Shown here: one piece after another, positions 1 to 7,637 of the stretch
Layout of the letters: each line of letters opens with the position of its first letter
Numbering within the stretch: the stretch's first letter is position 1
Assembly: GCF_038618305.1 (NCBI RefSeq)
Contig: NZ_CP152017.1
Coordinates: forward strand, 62,001 to 126,000
Direction of reading: 5' to 3'
DNA length: 64,000 nt
Source: Sporosarcina sp. FSL K6-2383
GTDB lineage: Bacteria; Bacillota; Bacilli; Bacillales_A; Planococcaceae
Translations under genes and position numbers: made by a program
The notes under the pieces: generated by a model
Databases searched by the model: none
What the model was told of the DNA's origin: nothing
What the model saw: the letters and a program-made list of their open reading frames with translations, nothing else

Positions 1-390
1 GATACCGCAGGCAAACTCAATACCTGTCAAACTCGATGCTGCAGTGCGCTTAGACACGTCAATAATGAGTGCACCCGCTTCTGCATGGACGTGCGTTCCT
101 TCAATCTGAATTGCATTGAGCTTCGCCAAATGCAGAACAATCCCTCTGACACCGCCATCTCTCACAACCATATTGGACCCATTACCTAGTAACAATAATG
201 GAATTTCACGTTCGTAGGCATAGCGCACCGTTGCGGCAGTTTCTTCAATTGTTGTAGGAATGACTAGCAGGTCTGCCGTGCCTCCTAGTTTTGTCATCGT
301 ATATTTACAAAGCAATTCATCTACGAGTAATGTACCTTGTGTCATTTCATTTTGTAACTCCTCAAACCATTGATGCTTCGACATCAACAT
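1..390 (-). CDS. murB: UDP-N-acetylmuramate dehydrogenase, 5' part only (runs off the window)
   Basis: Cytoplasmic FAD enzyme that reduces UDP-GlcNAc-enolpyruvate to UDP-MurNAc in peptidoglycan precursor synthesis. The 130 visible codons, read leftward from an ATG at 390, carry the N-terminal FAD domain: a YTMTKLGGTADLL stretch, then LLLLGNGSNMVVRDGG (the dinucleotide-binding segment typical of MurB), and SLTGIEFACGI at the edge. The frame is open to base 1, so the C-terminal half lies outside the window. A second in-frame ATG sits at 384; an AAGGG motif precedes 390 at a usable distance. Identification is by family motifs that I recognise; the truncation is only the window edge. Confidence 0.88.
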   Translation of the reverse strand, partial: MLMSKHQWFEELQNEMTQGTLLVDELLCKYTMTKLGGTADLLVIPTTIEETAATVRYAYEREIPLLLLGNGSNMVVRDGGVRGIVLHLAKLNAIQIEGTHVHAEAGALIIDVSKRTAASSLTGIEFACGI

Positions 391-622
391 TCAATCCCTT
401 CAATCAATCGTACACAATATGCGGCGTTATAAGATATCTGCCGCCACAACCTAACCAAGGTTTGAAACTTTACTGCGCCGGGTAGACTTTATTAAGTCAT
501 CTTATTACTTATAAATGAGCTAAATTCATCGTTGGCTCATTTCATAGTATGCTTGGATTTTTTTCTTTTGACAAGCAATTTCATTAACAGTGATCGTGCA
601 TTTTAGAGGAAAATTAAAAATA

Positions 623-675
623 TATCTTAAATTCAAGATTCTTATCTTGACTTCAAGGTATACAGGATTTATAGT
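623..675 (+). promoter_or_regulatory. Promoter of the YceI-family gene with two tandem MhqR-like operators
   Basis: Two near-palindromes of the form ATCTT-n6-AAGAT lie at 624-639 and 644-659, exactly 20 bp apart. They resemble the MarR-family MhqR box (ATCTcgAATTCgAGAT) known from Bacillus subtilis. The second copy overlaps the -35 element TTGACT (647-652), which is followed after 17 bp by the -10 element TATAGT (670-675). A repressor bound here would block RNA polymerase. The link to MhqR or another MarR/thiol-stress regulator is inference from the box shape. Confidence 0.55.
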
Positions 676-711
676 AAGAACAGATCTTATTTTAGAAAGG
701 AAGTTTCAATA

Positions 712-1239
712 ATGACAAAATGGATAGTAGACGCATCACACACGAGTATTGGTTTCACAGTAAAGCATATGATGGTTTCAAAAGTAAAAGGTAGCTTCGG
801 AGCTGTTGAAGGAGCGCTTGAAGGTAATCCTGAAGATTTAACAGGTGCAAAAATCGATTTCAAAATCGACGCTTCATCTATCAGTACAAACAGTGAGGAC
901 CGAGACAACCACCTTCGTTCAGGAGATTTCTTTGATACAGAAACGTACCCAAGCATCACATTCGTTTCAACAGATATCGCGAAAAAAGGCGGCAACGAGT
1001 ACGATATCACAGGTGATATGACAATCAAAGATGTAACGAAAAAAGTTACGTTTGAAGCTACTTACGAAGGTACAGGGAAAAATCCTTGGGGCGTTGATGT
1101 TGCAGCTTTCGAAGTTGATGGAAAAGTTTCAAGAAAAGAATTCGGTCTTACATGGAACCAAACACTTGAAGCAGGTGGCGTTCTTGTAGGAGACGACATT
1201 AAAATTTCAATCGACCTACAAGTAAACCCAGCTCAATAA
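712..1239 (+). CDS. YceI-family polyisoprenoid-binding-like protein
   Basis: A 175-residue protein of the YceI/lipocalin-like family, whose beta-barrel binds isoprenoid-type lipids in characterised members. The typical N-terminal WIVDASHTSIGFTVKHMMVSKVKG and the central NHLRSGDFFDTETYPSITFVS segments are present. It has no signal peptide, so it should be cytoplasmic, unlike the periplasmic Gram-negative members. The ATG at 712 follows an AGAAAGGAAG ribosome binding site. It is monocistronic: a promoter with two MarR-type operators lies upstream and a strong terminator directly downstream. That control suggests induction by electrophile or quinone stress, but the function in Bacillales is not established. 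Confidence 0.85.
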   Translation: MTKWIVDASHTSIGFTVKHMMVSKVKGSFGAVEGALEGNPEDLTGAKIDFKIDASSISTNSEDRDNHLRSGDFFDTETYPSITFVSTDIAKKGGNEYDITGDMTIKDVTKKVTFEATYEGTGKNPWGVDVAAFEVDGKVSRKEFGLTWNQTLEAGGVLVGDDIKISIDLQVNPAQ

Positions 1240-1247
1240 TTTGAAGA

Positions 1248-1288
1248 ACGCTCCAAAGTAATTACGATTACTTTGGGGCGTTTTTTTA
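1248..1288 (+). terminator. Rho-independent terminator of the YceI gene
   Basis: A 15-bp stem with a TACG loop (ACGCTCCAAAGTAAT pairing with ATTACTTTGGGGCGT) is followed by a run of seven T. Confidence 0.9.
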
Positions 1289-1469
1289 TTGGCCAAAAAT
1301 AAAAACTCTTACTAACAACGCTCGGCGCTTGGAGAATGAATATGTTACCATTAGATTCCAAAGTATAATTTGATTAGGAGAAATATTGCATATGAGTAAT
1401 ATTTTTTCATTGTAACGGATTATTAATGGGCAAAGTTGAGGAGCACTAAACCGAAAAGGAGGATTATCA

Positions 1470-1628
1470 ATGTCTAAAAACTTGATTTTTTTAATTGCCG
1501 GGACTGTTTTTGCTTGGTTAGTCATTCGTTTAATTACTAAGGATTTCGAGTCGGGATACTTAATAACCATAATTATTGGTGTTTTTCTGGGCTATCAAAT
1601 CGGTAAAAAGGAGCCAGGCAATAATTAA
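1470..1628 (+). CDS. Small two-helix membrane protein (52 aa)
   Basis: Unrecognised small protein. The ATG at 1470 is preceded by an AAAGGAGG ribosome binding site at optimal distance, and the frame closes at TAA 1626-1628. Residues 4-22 (LIFLIAGTVFAWLVIRLI) and about 31-45 (LITIIIGVFLGYQIG) are hydrophobic, giving a predicted membrane hairpin with a short charged loop (TKDFESG) and a KKEPGNN tail. The next gene follows after 15 bp with its own AAGGAGG site, so the two form a small membrane-protein operon ending at the 1913-1955 terminator. It is real by ribosome binding site, hydrophobic pattern and spacing; its function is unknown. Confidence 0.7.
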   Translation: MSKNLIFLIAGTVFAWLVIRLITKDFESGYLITIIIGVFLGYQIGKKEPGNN

Positions 1629-1643
1629 GGAGGTTGAATAGCA

Positions 1644-1913
1644 ATGAAAAGAAATTATAGTACGATTTCATTCACACTAGTTTGTATCGGCATCTTCATC
1701 ACAATCATGCCTTTCCCTCCATTGAACATTGAATACTTCGGCCTTTGGGGTATTGTTTTTACTGGTTTTATGATTTACATTATCGGGGTAATACTTGGTA
1801 TTATTGCTTTATTAAAAAAAGAAAAAAGTTTTTTGAAGTACATATCCGTTAGCTCTATCTTATTCGGGATTTTGTTTGTGATGTTCTTCTTCGCGATTAT
1901 TGGTCAAATGTGA
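1644..1913 (+). CDS. Small three-helix membrane protein (89 aa)
   Basis: Unrecognised integral membrane protein. It has three hydrophobic segments, roughly residues 10-27, 34-57 and 67-87, separated by short loops, with a positively charged LLKKEKSFLKY patch between the second and third. A strong TAAGGAGGT ribosome binding site precedes the ATG. It is the second gene of a two-gene operon with the 52-residue protein and is followed immediately by a terminator. No catalytic motif is visible and I do not assign a function. Confidence 0.75.
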   Translation: MKRNYSTISFTLVCIGIFITIMPFPPLNIEYFGLWGIVFTGFMIYIIGVILGIIALLKKEKSFLKYISVSSILFGILFVMFFFAIIGQM

Positions 1914-1955
1914 AAACGAGGCAAATACGTTTATCGTATTTACCCCGTTTTTTTA
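1913..1955 (+). terminator. Terminator of the two-gene membrane-protein operon
   Basis: The stem AAACGAGGCAAATACG pairs with CGTATTTACCCCGTTT around a TTTAT loop and is followed by a T run. It starts at the stop codon of the upstream gene. Confidence 0.85.
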
Positions 1956-1981
1956 TAATTCATTCAACCGACTACACTAAG

Positions 1982-2689
1982 TTAAATACTGCAGCCATCA
2001 TCCGTGCATAGACCTTCTCCATCAGCGCCCAACACTTTAAGGCTTGGTTGAATGCCTTCTTCTTCCGCTACTTTGCGAAGCGCCTCTGCAAATGCTTCTG
2101 CAGGTTGTGCGCCTGAAATGGCATATTTACGGTTAATGACGAAAAATGGTACGCCTTGCACGCCAATTTGCCCGGCTTCTGCAATATCCGCCTTCACATC
2201 TGCCGCAAACTCGTCAGAATCGAGCACTTGCTGCGCCCGGTCACGGGAAATCCCTACTTCCTCTGCAAGTCGAAGTAAGACATCCTCTGTACCGATTTTC
2301 TCGGCATCAATGAAATACGCTTTCAGAAATCGTTCTGATGTTTGTGCTCCAAGGCCTTGTTGCTCAGCAAGTTTCGCAAGGCGGTGTGCATTAAATGTGT
2401 TAGCTGGCTTTATTTTGTCGTAATCGTAGTTCAATCCAACTGTTTTCGCTTGAACCACTACATTATCCGTCATCTTCTTCGCTTCTTCCACACTTGTTCC
2501 GTATTTCCCTGCAAGTACTTCCTGCATTGTGCTTTCTGATGTGGCCGGCGAGTTCGGATCCAACTCAAACGCCTTGAAAATAACCTCTGCATTTTCCCCT
2601 AGACCTGTTTCCTTCAACGCCTCTTCAAATCTCCGCTTGCCAATATAACAAAACGGACATACATAATCCGACCAAATTTCAATTTTCAT
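1982..2689 (-). CDS. DsbA-family (FrnE-like) thioredoxin-fold oxidoreductase
   Basis: About 235 residues. The protein starts MKIEIWSDYVCPFCYIGKRR, with a CPFC redox motif at residues 11-14 in a thioredoxin beta-alpha unit. A DsbA-type helical insertion and the cis-proline loop (GVQGVPFFVINRKYAISGAQ) follow. There is no signal peptide, so it is probably cytoplasmic, like FrnE proteins that help repair oxidised thiols. The tail contains two extra Cys in CTDDGCSI. I chose the ATG at 2689 on family alignment. An in-frame GTG at 2695 has better spacing from the AGGAAAGG ribosome binding site, and a GTG at 2701 is also open. It is monocistronic, and the repeat array lies upstream. Confidence 0.85.
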   Translation of the reverse strand: MKIEIWSDYVCPFCYIGKRRFEEALKETGLGENAEVIFKAFELDPNSPATSESTMQEVLAGKYGTSVEEAKKMTDNVVVQAKTVGLNYDYDKIKPANTFNAHRLAKLAEQQGLGAQTSERFLKAYFIDAEKIGTEDVLLRLAEEVGISRDRAQQVLDSDEFAADVKADIAEAGQIGVQGVPFFVINRKYAISGAQPAEAFAEALRKVAEEEGIQPSLKVLGADGEGLCTDDGCSI

Positions 2690-2776
2690 TTTCACATACA
2701 CACCTTTCCTAACTCTATTTTAAGTTCAATCAAAGAAGGCAACAATGAATATGCTTACTGATAGGCTAAATTGGGG

Positions 2777-3104
2777 AACTGTAAGGGCAATTTGCTGAAC
2801 TCTAATGGCGAATCTGTAAACTGTAAGGGCAATCTGCCAAACTTTAATGGCGAATCGAAACTGTAAGGCCAATTTGCTGAACTCTAATGGCAATTCCGCA
2901 AACTGTAAGGGCAATCCGCCAAACTCGAATGGCAAATCGAAACTGTAAGGCCAATTTGCTGAACTCTAATGGCGAATCTGTAAACTGTAAGGGCAATCTG
3001 CCAAACTTTAATGGCAAATCGAAACTGTAAGGCCAATATGCCGAACTCTAATGGCAATTCCGCAAACTGTATGGGCAACCCGCCATACTGTAAGAAAACC
3101 ACCA
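2777..3104. repeat. Intergenic tandem array of 21/19-bp units in an 82-bp higher-order repeat
   Basis: Sixteen degenerate units begin with AACTGT, AACTCT, AACTTT or similar. They start at 2777, 2798, 2819, 2840, 2859, 2880, 2901, 2922, 2941, 2962, 2983, 3004, 3023, 3044, 3065 and 3086. Unit lengths cycle 21, 21, 21, 19, giving an 82-bp period; alternate 82-bp blocks match best, so there is also a 164-bp period. The unit core is AACTGTAAGGGC or AACTCTAATGGC followed by a variable AT-rich part. The array fills the gap between the FrnE-like gene and ppaC. The remaining bases to 3242 hold nothing I can identify. Confidence 0.9.
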
Positions 3105-3242
3105 GTCACCGGCACCGTTCGCGTCCTTCCGCGAATTGAGACGGCGGCTAGCACATTCAACGGTGGAAAATTACCAACCCTCTCCAAATCCAGAAGAAAA
3201 AAAGGAGTACACCCAGATAACCTAGGCATACCCCTTATCAAC

Positions 3243-4169
3243 TCATTTCAATGCATCTGTCAATACTGGTACAATCTGTTTCTTGCGTGAAACGACGCCT
3301 TGCAACGTTGCCGTATTATTGACCAGCTCGACATTGAATGCAGCGCTTGCTCGCGCAGCCTCTTTACCAAGTGCCAAAACAACCGAATCATTATTCAAAA
3401 TGTCCGTCACAACGAATAAGAATAAATCGAGCTCTTTCTTCGCAATCACGCCATTCAACAGCTCTTCCAATTCAGCCTGACGGTCCATAACATCATTAAT
3501 ATCAATGGCATTCACTTGCGCAATTTCAATTTTCACATCGCCAAACGAAAATTCTTTTGCATCCATTTCAATCAGGTCTTCAAGCGTTTTATCGCTTAAA
3601 TCTGCACCAGCCTTCAACATAGCTAGTCCATATTCCTGCGCATCTACACCAGCAATCGCGGTCAATTCGTTAGCTGCTACACGGTCTTCTTCTGTAAATG
3701 TTGGCGATTTAAATAGCAACGAATCCGAAATAATGGCGGATAGCATTAGTCCAGCAATCTCTTTCGGAATAGCTACACCATTTTCCTTATACAACTTATT
3801 CAAAATTGTTGCTGTACAGCCGACTGGCTCTGCACGGTAATACAGCGGATCACTCGTTGCAAAGTTAGCAATGCGATGGTGGTCAACAACTTCAATCACC
3901 TGCACATCATCCAAATCGTCCACACTTTGTTGTTTTTCATTATGGTCAACAAGAATCACCTGTGCAGCATCTGGCGCTGCCTTGTCAATCAAACGTGGTG
4001 CTTCAAAACCGAAATAATCCAGCGCATACGCCGTCTCATTCGTCACTACACCAAGACGAACAGCCTCTGCATCCATTCCCAACTGCTGCTTCAAATATGC
4101 ATAACTGATTGCTGCAGTAATTGAATCCGTATCAGGGTTTTTATGTCCAAACACTAAAACTTTTCCCAT
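3243..4169 (-). CDS. ppaC: Manganese-dependent inorganic pyrophosphatase (family II)
   Basis: Cytoplasmic enzyme hydrolysing pyrophosphate to two phosphates, pulling biosynthetic reactions forward. Length 308 residues, as in Bacillus PpaC. It belongs to the DHH superfamily. His9, Asp13 and Asp15 are visible in [11 protein letters not shown], Asp75 in VILVDHN, and the DHH signature at 96-98 in VIEVVDHHR; these are the Mn ligands. The C-terminal DHHA2 substrate domain ends with the expected VSRKKQIVP motif. The ATG at 4169 follows a GGGGG-rich ribosome binding site. It is a single gene next to nsrR on the same strand. Confidence 0.95.
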   Translation of the reverse strand: MGKVLVFGHKNPDTDSITAAISYAYLKQQLGMDAEAVRLGVVTNETAYALDYFGFEAPRLIDKAAPDAAQVILVDHNEKQQSVDDLDDVQVIEVVDHHRIANFATSDPLYYRAEPVGCTATILNKLYKENGVAIPKEIAGLMLSAIISDSLLFKSPTFTEEDRVAANELTAIAGVDAQEYGLAMLKAGADLSDKTLEDLIEMDAKEFSFGDVKIEIAQVNAIDINDVMDRQAELEELLNGVIAKKELDLFLFVVTDILNNDSVVLALGKEAARASAAFNVELVNNTATLQGVVSRKKQIVPVLTDALK

Positions 4170-4211
4170 TAAACTTGCCCCCTACTTTTCCTTATATTCG
4201 CTTTAATTTTA

Positions 4212-4655
4212 TCACAAAGACCGACCAAATAATATCTCGTTCAACTCATCTTTATTGACAATGAAATCGGCAAGCGTGTAACCATCCAGTACTGCAAAAT
4301 AGGCAACAAGCGCTTCACGTAGTGCATCCTTCAAGCGACACGCCGGAGATAGTATACAACTATTCGACTCCGAGTTAAAGCACTCCACGATTTGGAAGTC
4401 ATCCTCCGTCTTTCTAACAAGCTCTCCGACACTAATTAGTTCAGGCGCAACTTTCAGACGAATTCCACCACCACGTCCCCGAATCGTCTCAATCAATCCC
4501 ATTTTTCCAAGCTCATGAGCTACTTTTGTTAAATGATTTTTGGAAATACCATATCTATCTGAAATTTCCTGCACTGTCGCTTTTTCTCCAAATCCCTTTG
4601 TCCCAAGATATATTAGAACACGCAAGGAAAAATCTGTATACATTGTTAAACGCAT
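4212..4655 (-). CDS. nsrR: Rrf2-family nitric-oxide-sensing repressor NsrR
   Basis: 147 residues from the second of two adjacent ATGs (4658 is also possible). It has an N-terminal winged helix (VQEISDRYGISKNHLTKVAHELGKMG) and three C-terminal cysteines at 92, 100 and 106 in CFNSESNSC-ILSPACRLK. This is the spacing of the [4Fe-4S] cluster ligands of Bacillus and Streptomyces NsrR. NO destroys the cluster and releases DNA. It is divergent from hmp, its classical target, and an NsrR-like dyad lies in the shared region. An extended -10 (TGGTATACT, minus strand around 4680) may be its own promoter. Confidence 0.9.
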   Translation of the reverse strand: MRLTMYTDFSLRVLIYLGTKGFGEKATVQEISDRYGISKNHLTKVAHELGKMGLIETIRGRGGGIRLKVAPELISVGELVRKTEDDFQIVECFNSESNSCILSPACRLKDALREALVAYFAVLDGYTLADFIVNKDELNEILFGRSL

Positions 4656-4742
4656 CATTTCACCATACTTTCTACCTAATAGTATACCACTTGTGACGTT
4701 TGAGTGAAGAAAATGTGGCTAACTTTCTAACTTCTCTAAAAG

Positions 4743-4762
4743 AAGTATATTTTATATAGCTT
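4743..4762. promoter_or_regulatory. Putative NsrR operator upstream of hmp
   Basis: AAGTATATTTTATATAGCTT is an imperfect AT-rich dyad (arms AAG-TATAT and ATATA-GCTT), matching the general form of Bacillus NsrR sites. It lies between the divergent nsrR and hmp genes, about 60 bp before the hmp start. No clean -35/-10 pair for hmp could be fixed. Confidence 0.5.
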
Positions 4763-4820
4763 TACATTTTTATATCCTTTATTGTGAAATTAACAAACAA
4801 GAAAGGTTGTGTATTATCAT

Positions 4821-6008
4821 ATGCTATCTCAAGAGACAATCAAAATTATAAAATCAACAGTCCCTGTATTGGAACAACATGGTACAACAATTACAACCGT
4901 TTTCTATAAAAATATGTTCGAAAAACATCCTGAACTACTAAATATTTTCAACCATGCAAACCAGTCACAGGGTCGTCAGCAAACAGCCCTTGCCAATACA
5001 GTTTACGCTGCCGCTGCCAATATCGATAACCTTGCAGCTATTTTACCAGCTGTTGTCCAAATTGCCCACAAACATAAATCACTTGGCATCAAAGAAGAAC
5101 ATTATCCAATCGTCGGCTACCACCTATTAGGTGCCATTAAAGAAGTACTGGGCGATGCAGCTACATCAGAAATCATTGCCGCATGGGGTGAAGCTTATGG
5201 TGTCATCGCAGATGCATTTATTAGCATTGAAAAAGACATGTATGATCAAGCTAAACAAACAGATGGCGGTTGGGAAACATTCAAAGACTTCATCATTGCA
5301 GACAAAGTCGTTGAAAGTGATGTCATTACATCCTTCTACTTAAAACCAGCAGACGGTCAGCCATTACCGTCTTACAAACCAGGTCAATATATTTCAGTAC
5401 GCCTAAATATCCCAGGCGAAGAATACACAGTGAACCGCCAATATAGCTTATCACAAGCTGCAACGGGTGACCTTTACCGCATCTCTGTGAAGCGTGAAGA
5501 CGAGTTCATCCCAAATGGTAAAGCATCCATCTTCCTTCATAATAAGACAGCTATTGGCGATATAGTCGAAGTCAGTGTGCCCGCTGGTGACTTCCACCTC
5601 GATATGGATAGTAATAATCCCGTCACACTTATTAGCGGTGGTGTCGGCATCACACCAATGATGAGCATGTACGACACGATTGCTAAAACGAATTCAGACC
5701 GCCACGTTGCCTTTTTACACTCGGCACGTTCACGTAAACATCAGGCATTCGACAGTGTTCTACAAAAACTGAATGAGTCCTTAGCCAACTCAACTTACGC
5801 TACTCTTTACTCTGAGGAAGGTGATGGCTTCATCGACCGCGAATTCTTAGCTGCTAATGTTTTGGATGGCAGTGACATTTACGTCTGTGGGCCCACACCA
5901 TTCATGCAAGCGGTTATCCAAGGTTTATATGAGCTTGGAATGCCAAAAGAAAAAGTTCACTTCGAATTTTTCGGTCCAGCCGTTCAACTCGAATTGGTAA
6001 ACGCATAA
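4821..6008 (+). CDS. hmp: Flavohemoprotein, nitric oxide dioxygenase
   Basis: Converts NO and O2 to nitrate using NAD(P)H, FAD and heme in the cytoplasm; the main aerobic NO detoxifier. 395 residues from the ATG at 4821. The globin domain (1-138) has proximal His85 in KHKSLGI, with Tyr29 and Gln53 in the distal pocket. The FAD-binding barrel follows (RQYSLSQ), then the NAD domain ([11 protein letters not shown] and VCGPTPFM). An AAAGG lies 14 bp before this ATG, which is rather far; an in-frame GTG at 4809 would add four residues but is too close. It is divergent from nsrR and ends in a terminator shared with the convergent hydrolase gene. Confidence 0.95.
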   Translation: MLSQETIKIIKSTVPVLEQHGTTITTVFYKNMFEKHPELLNIFNHANQSQGRQQTALANTVYAAAANIDNLAAILPAVVQIAHKHKSLGIKEEHYPIVGYHLLGAIKEVLGDAATSEIIAAWGEAYGVIADAFISIEKDMYDQAKQTDGGWETFKDFIIADKVVESDVITSFYLKPADGQPLPSYKPGQYISVRLNIPGEEYTVNRQYSLSQAATGDLYRISVKREDEFIPNGKASIFLHNKTAIGDIVEVSVPAGDFHLDMDSNNPVTLISGGVGITPMMSMYDTIAKTNSDRHVAFLHSARSRKHQAFDSVLQKLNESLANSTYATLYSEEGDGFIDREFLAANVLDGSDIYVCGPTPFMQAVIQGLYELGMPKEKVHFEFFGPAVQLELVNA

Positions 6009-6020
6009 TATTACAGTTAG

Positions 6021-6057
6021 AAAACGCCGTCACCCAAATTGGATGACGGCGTTTTTC
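6021..6057. terminator. Bidirectional terminator between hmp and the hydrolase gene
   Basis: AAACGCCGTCACCCAA pairs with TTGGATGACGGCGTTT. A-rich and T-rich flanks on both sides allow it to serve both convergent genes. The stop codon of the minus-strand gene (6030-6032) lies inside the stem. Confidence 0.9.
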
Positions 6058-6830
6058 TGTTCAATTTTCGCAATATAGTCAATCGAAAACTGATTGAACA
6101 AATCTGGTTGGTCAATATTGCAGACATGTCCAGACTTTTTTATCTTGATAAATTCAAATCCTTCGTTACGTCGTACTACTTCCTCAATCGGTGGGATGAA
6201 TAAATAATCCTCATCACCCATTAAAAACAATGTCGGAATCGCATTTGTTGAGACCTGTAAGCGTGTCAAATAGGGATTAATGAGACTCGTTAGGGACATC
6301 CATTTAACGAATTCCTTCTGGCACATCTTCTTCGCCTCATTGACGAACGCTAAACGCGATTCTTCATGCTTTTTAAGCGGCATGATAATATAGGCAAATA
6401 TTTTATAAATGAACATATAAGGTACAAAGCGCTTAGAAGCACGCCCAACCCATAGTAATATTTTCGTCCGAATATCAAAGCGAATAATCGCTCCGCCAAG
6501 AATCAGCGATTTCACACGCTCAGGGAAACGATCTGCAATTGTTTGCGCAACGATTGTACCTAAAGACATACCAATGATATGCGACTTCTCGATTCCGACG
6601 TCATCCAACACATCAATCACTTCTTTCGAGACATCCGCAAAAGTATCCCCTTTTTGCCATTGGTCGCGCTCTGATTTACCGTGACCACGCAAGTCAATCA
6701 GCAAAACATTATGCCCTTTTCTAAATTCTCGAATCTGCTTAAACCACACAGAAGAGCTACCGCCCGCACCGTGTATGAATGTCACCCAAGGGGCAGTTGG
6801 GTTCTTTTCGATAGTTCGATAGTGAAGCAA
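6030..6830 (-). CDS. Alpha/beta-fold hydrolase
   Basis: 266 residues, cytoplasmic. The fold is shown by an oxyanion segment VTFIHGAGGSS (17-27), the RGHGKSERD loop, a nucleophile elbow GMSLG with Ser89, an acidic residue in LFLMGDEDYLF, and a catalytic His in KSGHVCNID near the C-terminus. A mid-protein cap (about 125-190) is rich in Arg and Lys. The substrate is unknown; esterase or lactonase activity is only a family-level guess. It is convergent with hmp and its last codons form part of their shared terminator. Confidence 0.85.
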   Translation of the reverse strand: MLHYRTIEKNPTAPWVTFIHGAGGSSSVWFKQIREFRKGHNVLLIDLRGHGKSERDQWQKGDTFADVSKEVIDVLDDVGIEKSHIIGMSLGTIVAQTIADRFPERVKSLILGGAIIRFDIRTKILLWVGRASKRFVPYMFIYKIFAYIIMPLKKHEESRLAFVNEAKKMCQKEFVKWMSLTSLINPYLTRLQVSTNAIPTLFLMGDEDYLFIPPIEEVVRRNEGFEFIKIKKSGHVCNIDQPDLFNQFSIDYIAKIEQKNAVIQFG

Positions 6831-7007
6831 ACTACGTCATCCTTCCTTTGCACAATTACGCCCCAACATAATTCAAAACATATAGCATTTATCCGAGGCT
6901 TAACTCACTCTATTAAACCATCCTATATCGGGCAATTACAACCACAACGTTCGACAAATGGCGACAACCTTCACAGGAAGTTCTTCATATAGTCACAAAG
7001 CACTTTA

Positions 7008-7601
7008 TCACGCACGATATTTCGACACAAATGGATTGTCCTTCTCATAAAAACGCCACGGGTAATGGACCGCCTCACCTGAATTACCAATGCCCACACG
7101 TGGACCCGCCACTATCTCTCCAACTCCGGGACCTTCAGCAATAAATAGCGGCCTTTCAGACCAATGATGACCGTAATAATCCATCGTGATGCCCAGCGCT
7201 TTCGTCAGTTTTCCCGGTCCATTCGTCCAATCATGTATCTTCAAATGAACACCACGATTTTCTTTCATCTGCTCAAGTCCTTCAACCGGCTCAACCGCGC
7301 GGATTAAAATCGCATGCGGCGTACCAATCGGAGCACTGACCACATTAATAAGCGTATGTGTATGCATTCTATACGTGTAAACAAGCCCCGCCTCTTCAAA
7401 CATCACATCCGTCCGCTTCGTCCGACGATTACCAAAGCTGTGCGCCGCCTGATCTTCTGGTCCATGATACGCCTCGGTTTCGACAATACGGGCCACAAGT
7501 AATCCATCTGGTTGCTCATGGACGATACACTGCCCAAGTAAATTTTTTGCCAACTCTAAGACAGGTGCTTGAAAAAATGATCTCTCAATGGGTGTGTAAA
7601 T
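7008..7601 (-). CDS. mpg: 3-methyladenine DNA glycosylase (AAG/MPG family), non-canonical start
   Basis: Base-excision repair glycosylase removing alkylated purines. Family motifs are clear: VARIVETEAYHGPEDQAAHS, RRTKRTDVMFEEAG, YTYRMHTHTLINVV, WTNGPGKLTKALGI and the final PWRFYEKDNPFVSK. The first ordinary start is a TTG at 7553, but the frame stays homologous upstream: FFQAPVLELAKNLLG matches the family's FYQKTALELAPSLLG. No ATG, GTG or TTG lies between 7553 and the upstream in-frame stop. A strong GGAGG at 7611-7615 sits 9 bp before an ATT at 7601, so I give an AUU start there. A recent start-codon mutation or sequencing error is the alternative. Confidence 0.85.
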   Translation of the reverse strand: MYTPIERSFFQAPVLELAKNLLGQCIVHEQPDGLLVARIVETEAYHGPEDQAAHSFGNRRTKRTDVMFEEAGLVYTYRMHTHTLINVVSAPIGTPHAILIRAVEPVEGLEQMKENRGVHLKIHDWTNGPGKLTKALGITMDYYGHHWSERPLFIAEGPGVGEIVAGPRVGIGNSGEAVHYPWRFYEKDNPFVSKYRA

Positions 7602-7637
7602 CGTAATCTCCCTCCACTTTCCTCTTACTCATTTTAA

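Noticed and set aside
291..485. 64-codon plus-strand frame at the left edge
   Set aside because: It is antisense to the start of murB and has no ribosome binding site.
1286..1570. 94-codon minus-strand frame
   Set aside because: It is antisense to the 52-residue membrane protein gene, which has the better ribosome binding site and product.
2777..3104. CRISPR array
   Set aside because: Units are contiguous with no unique spacers, the repeats are degenerate and no cas genes are present.
2726..3241. Open frames on the minus strand through the first array (peptides with repeated ALTVYRFAIRVQQ)
   Set aside because: They arise because 21 is divisible by three. There is no ribosome binding site, the 19-bp units shift frame, and composition follows the repeat.
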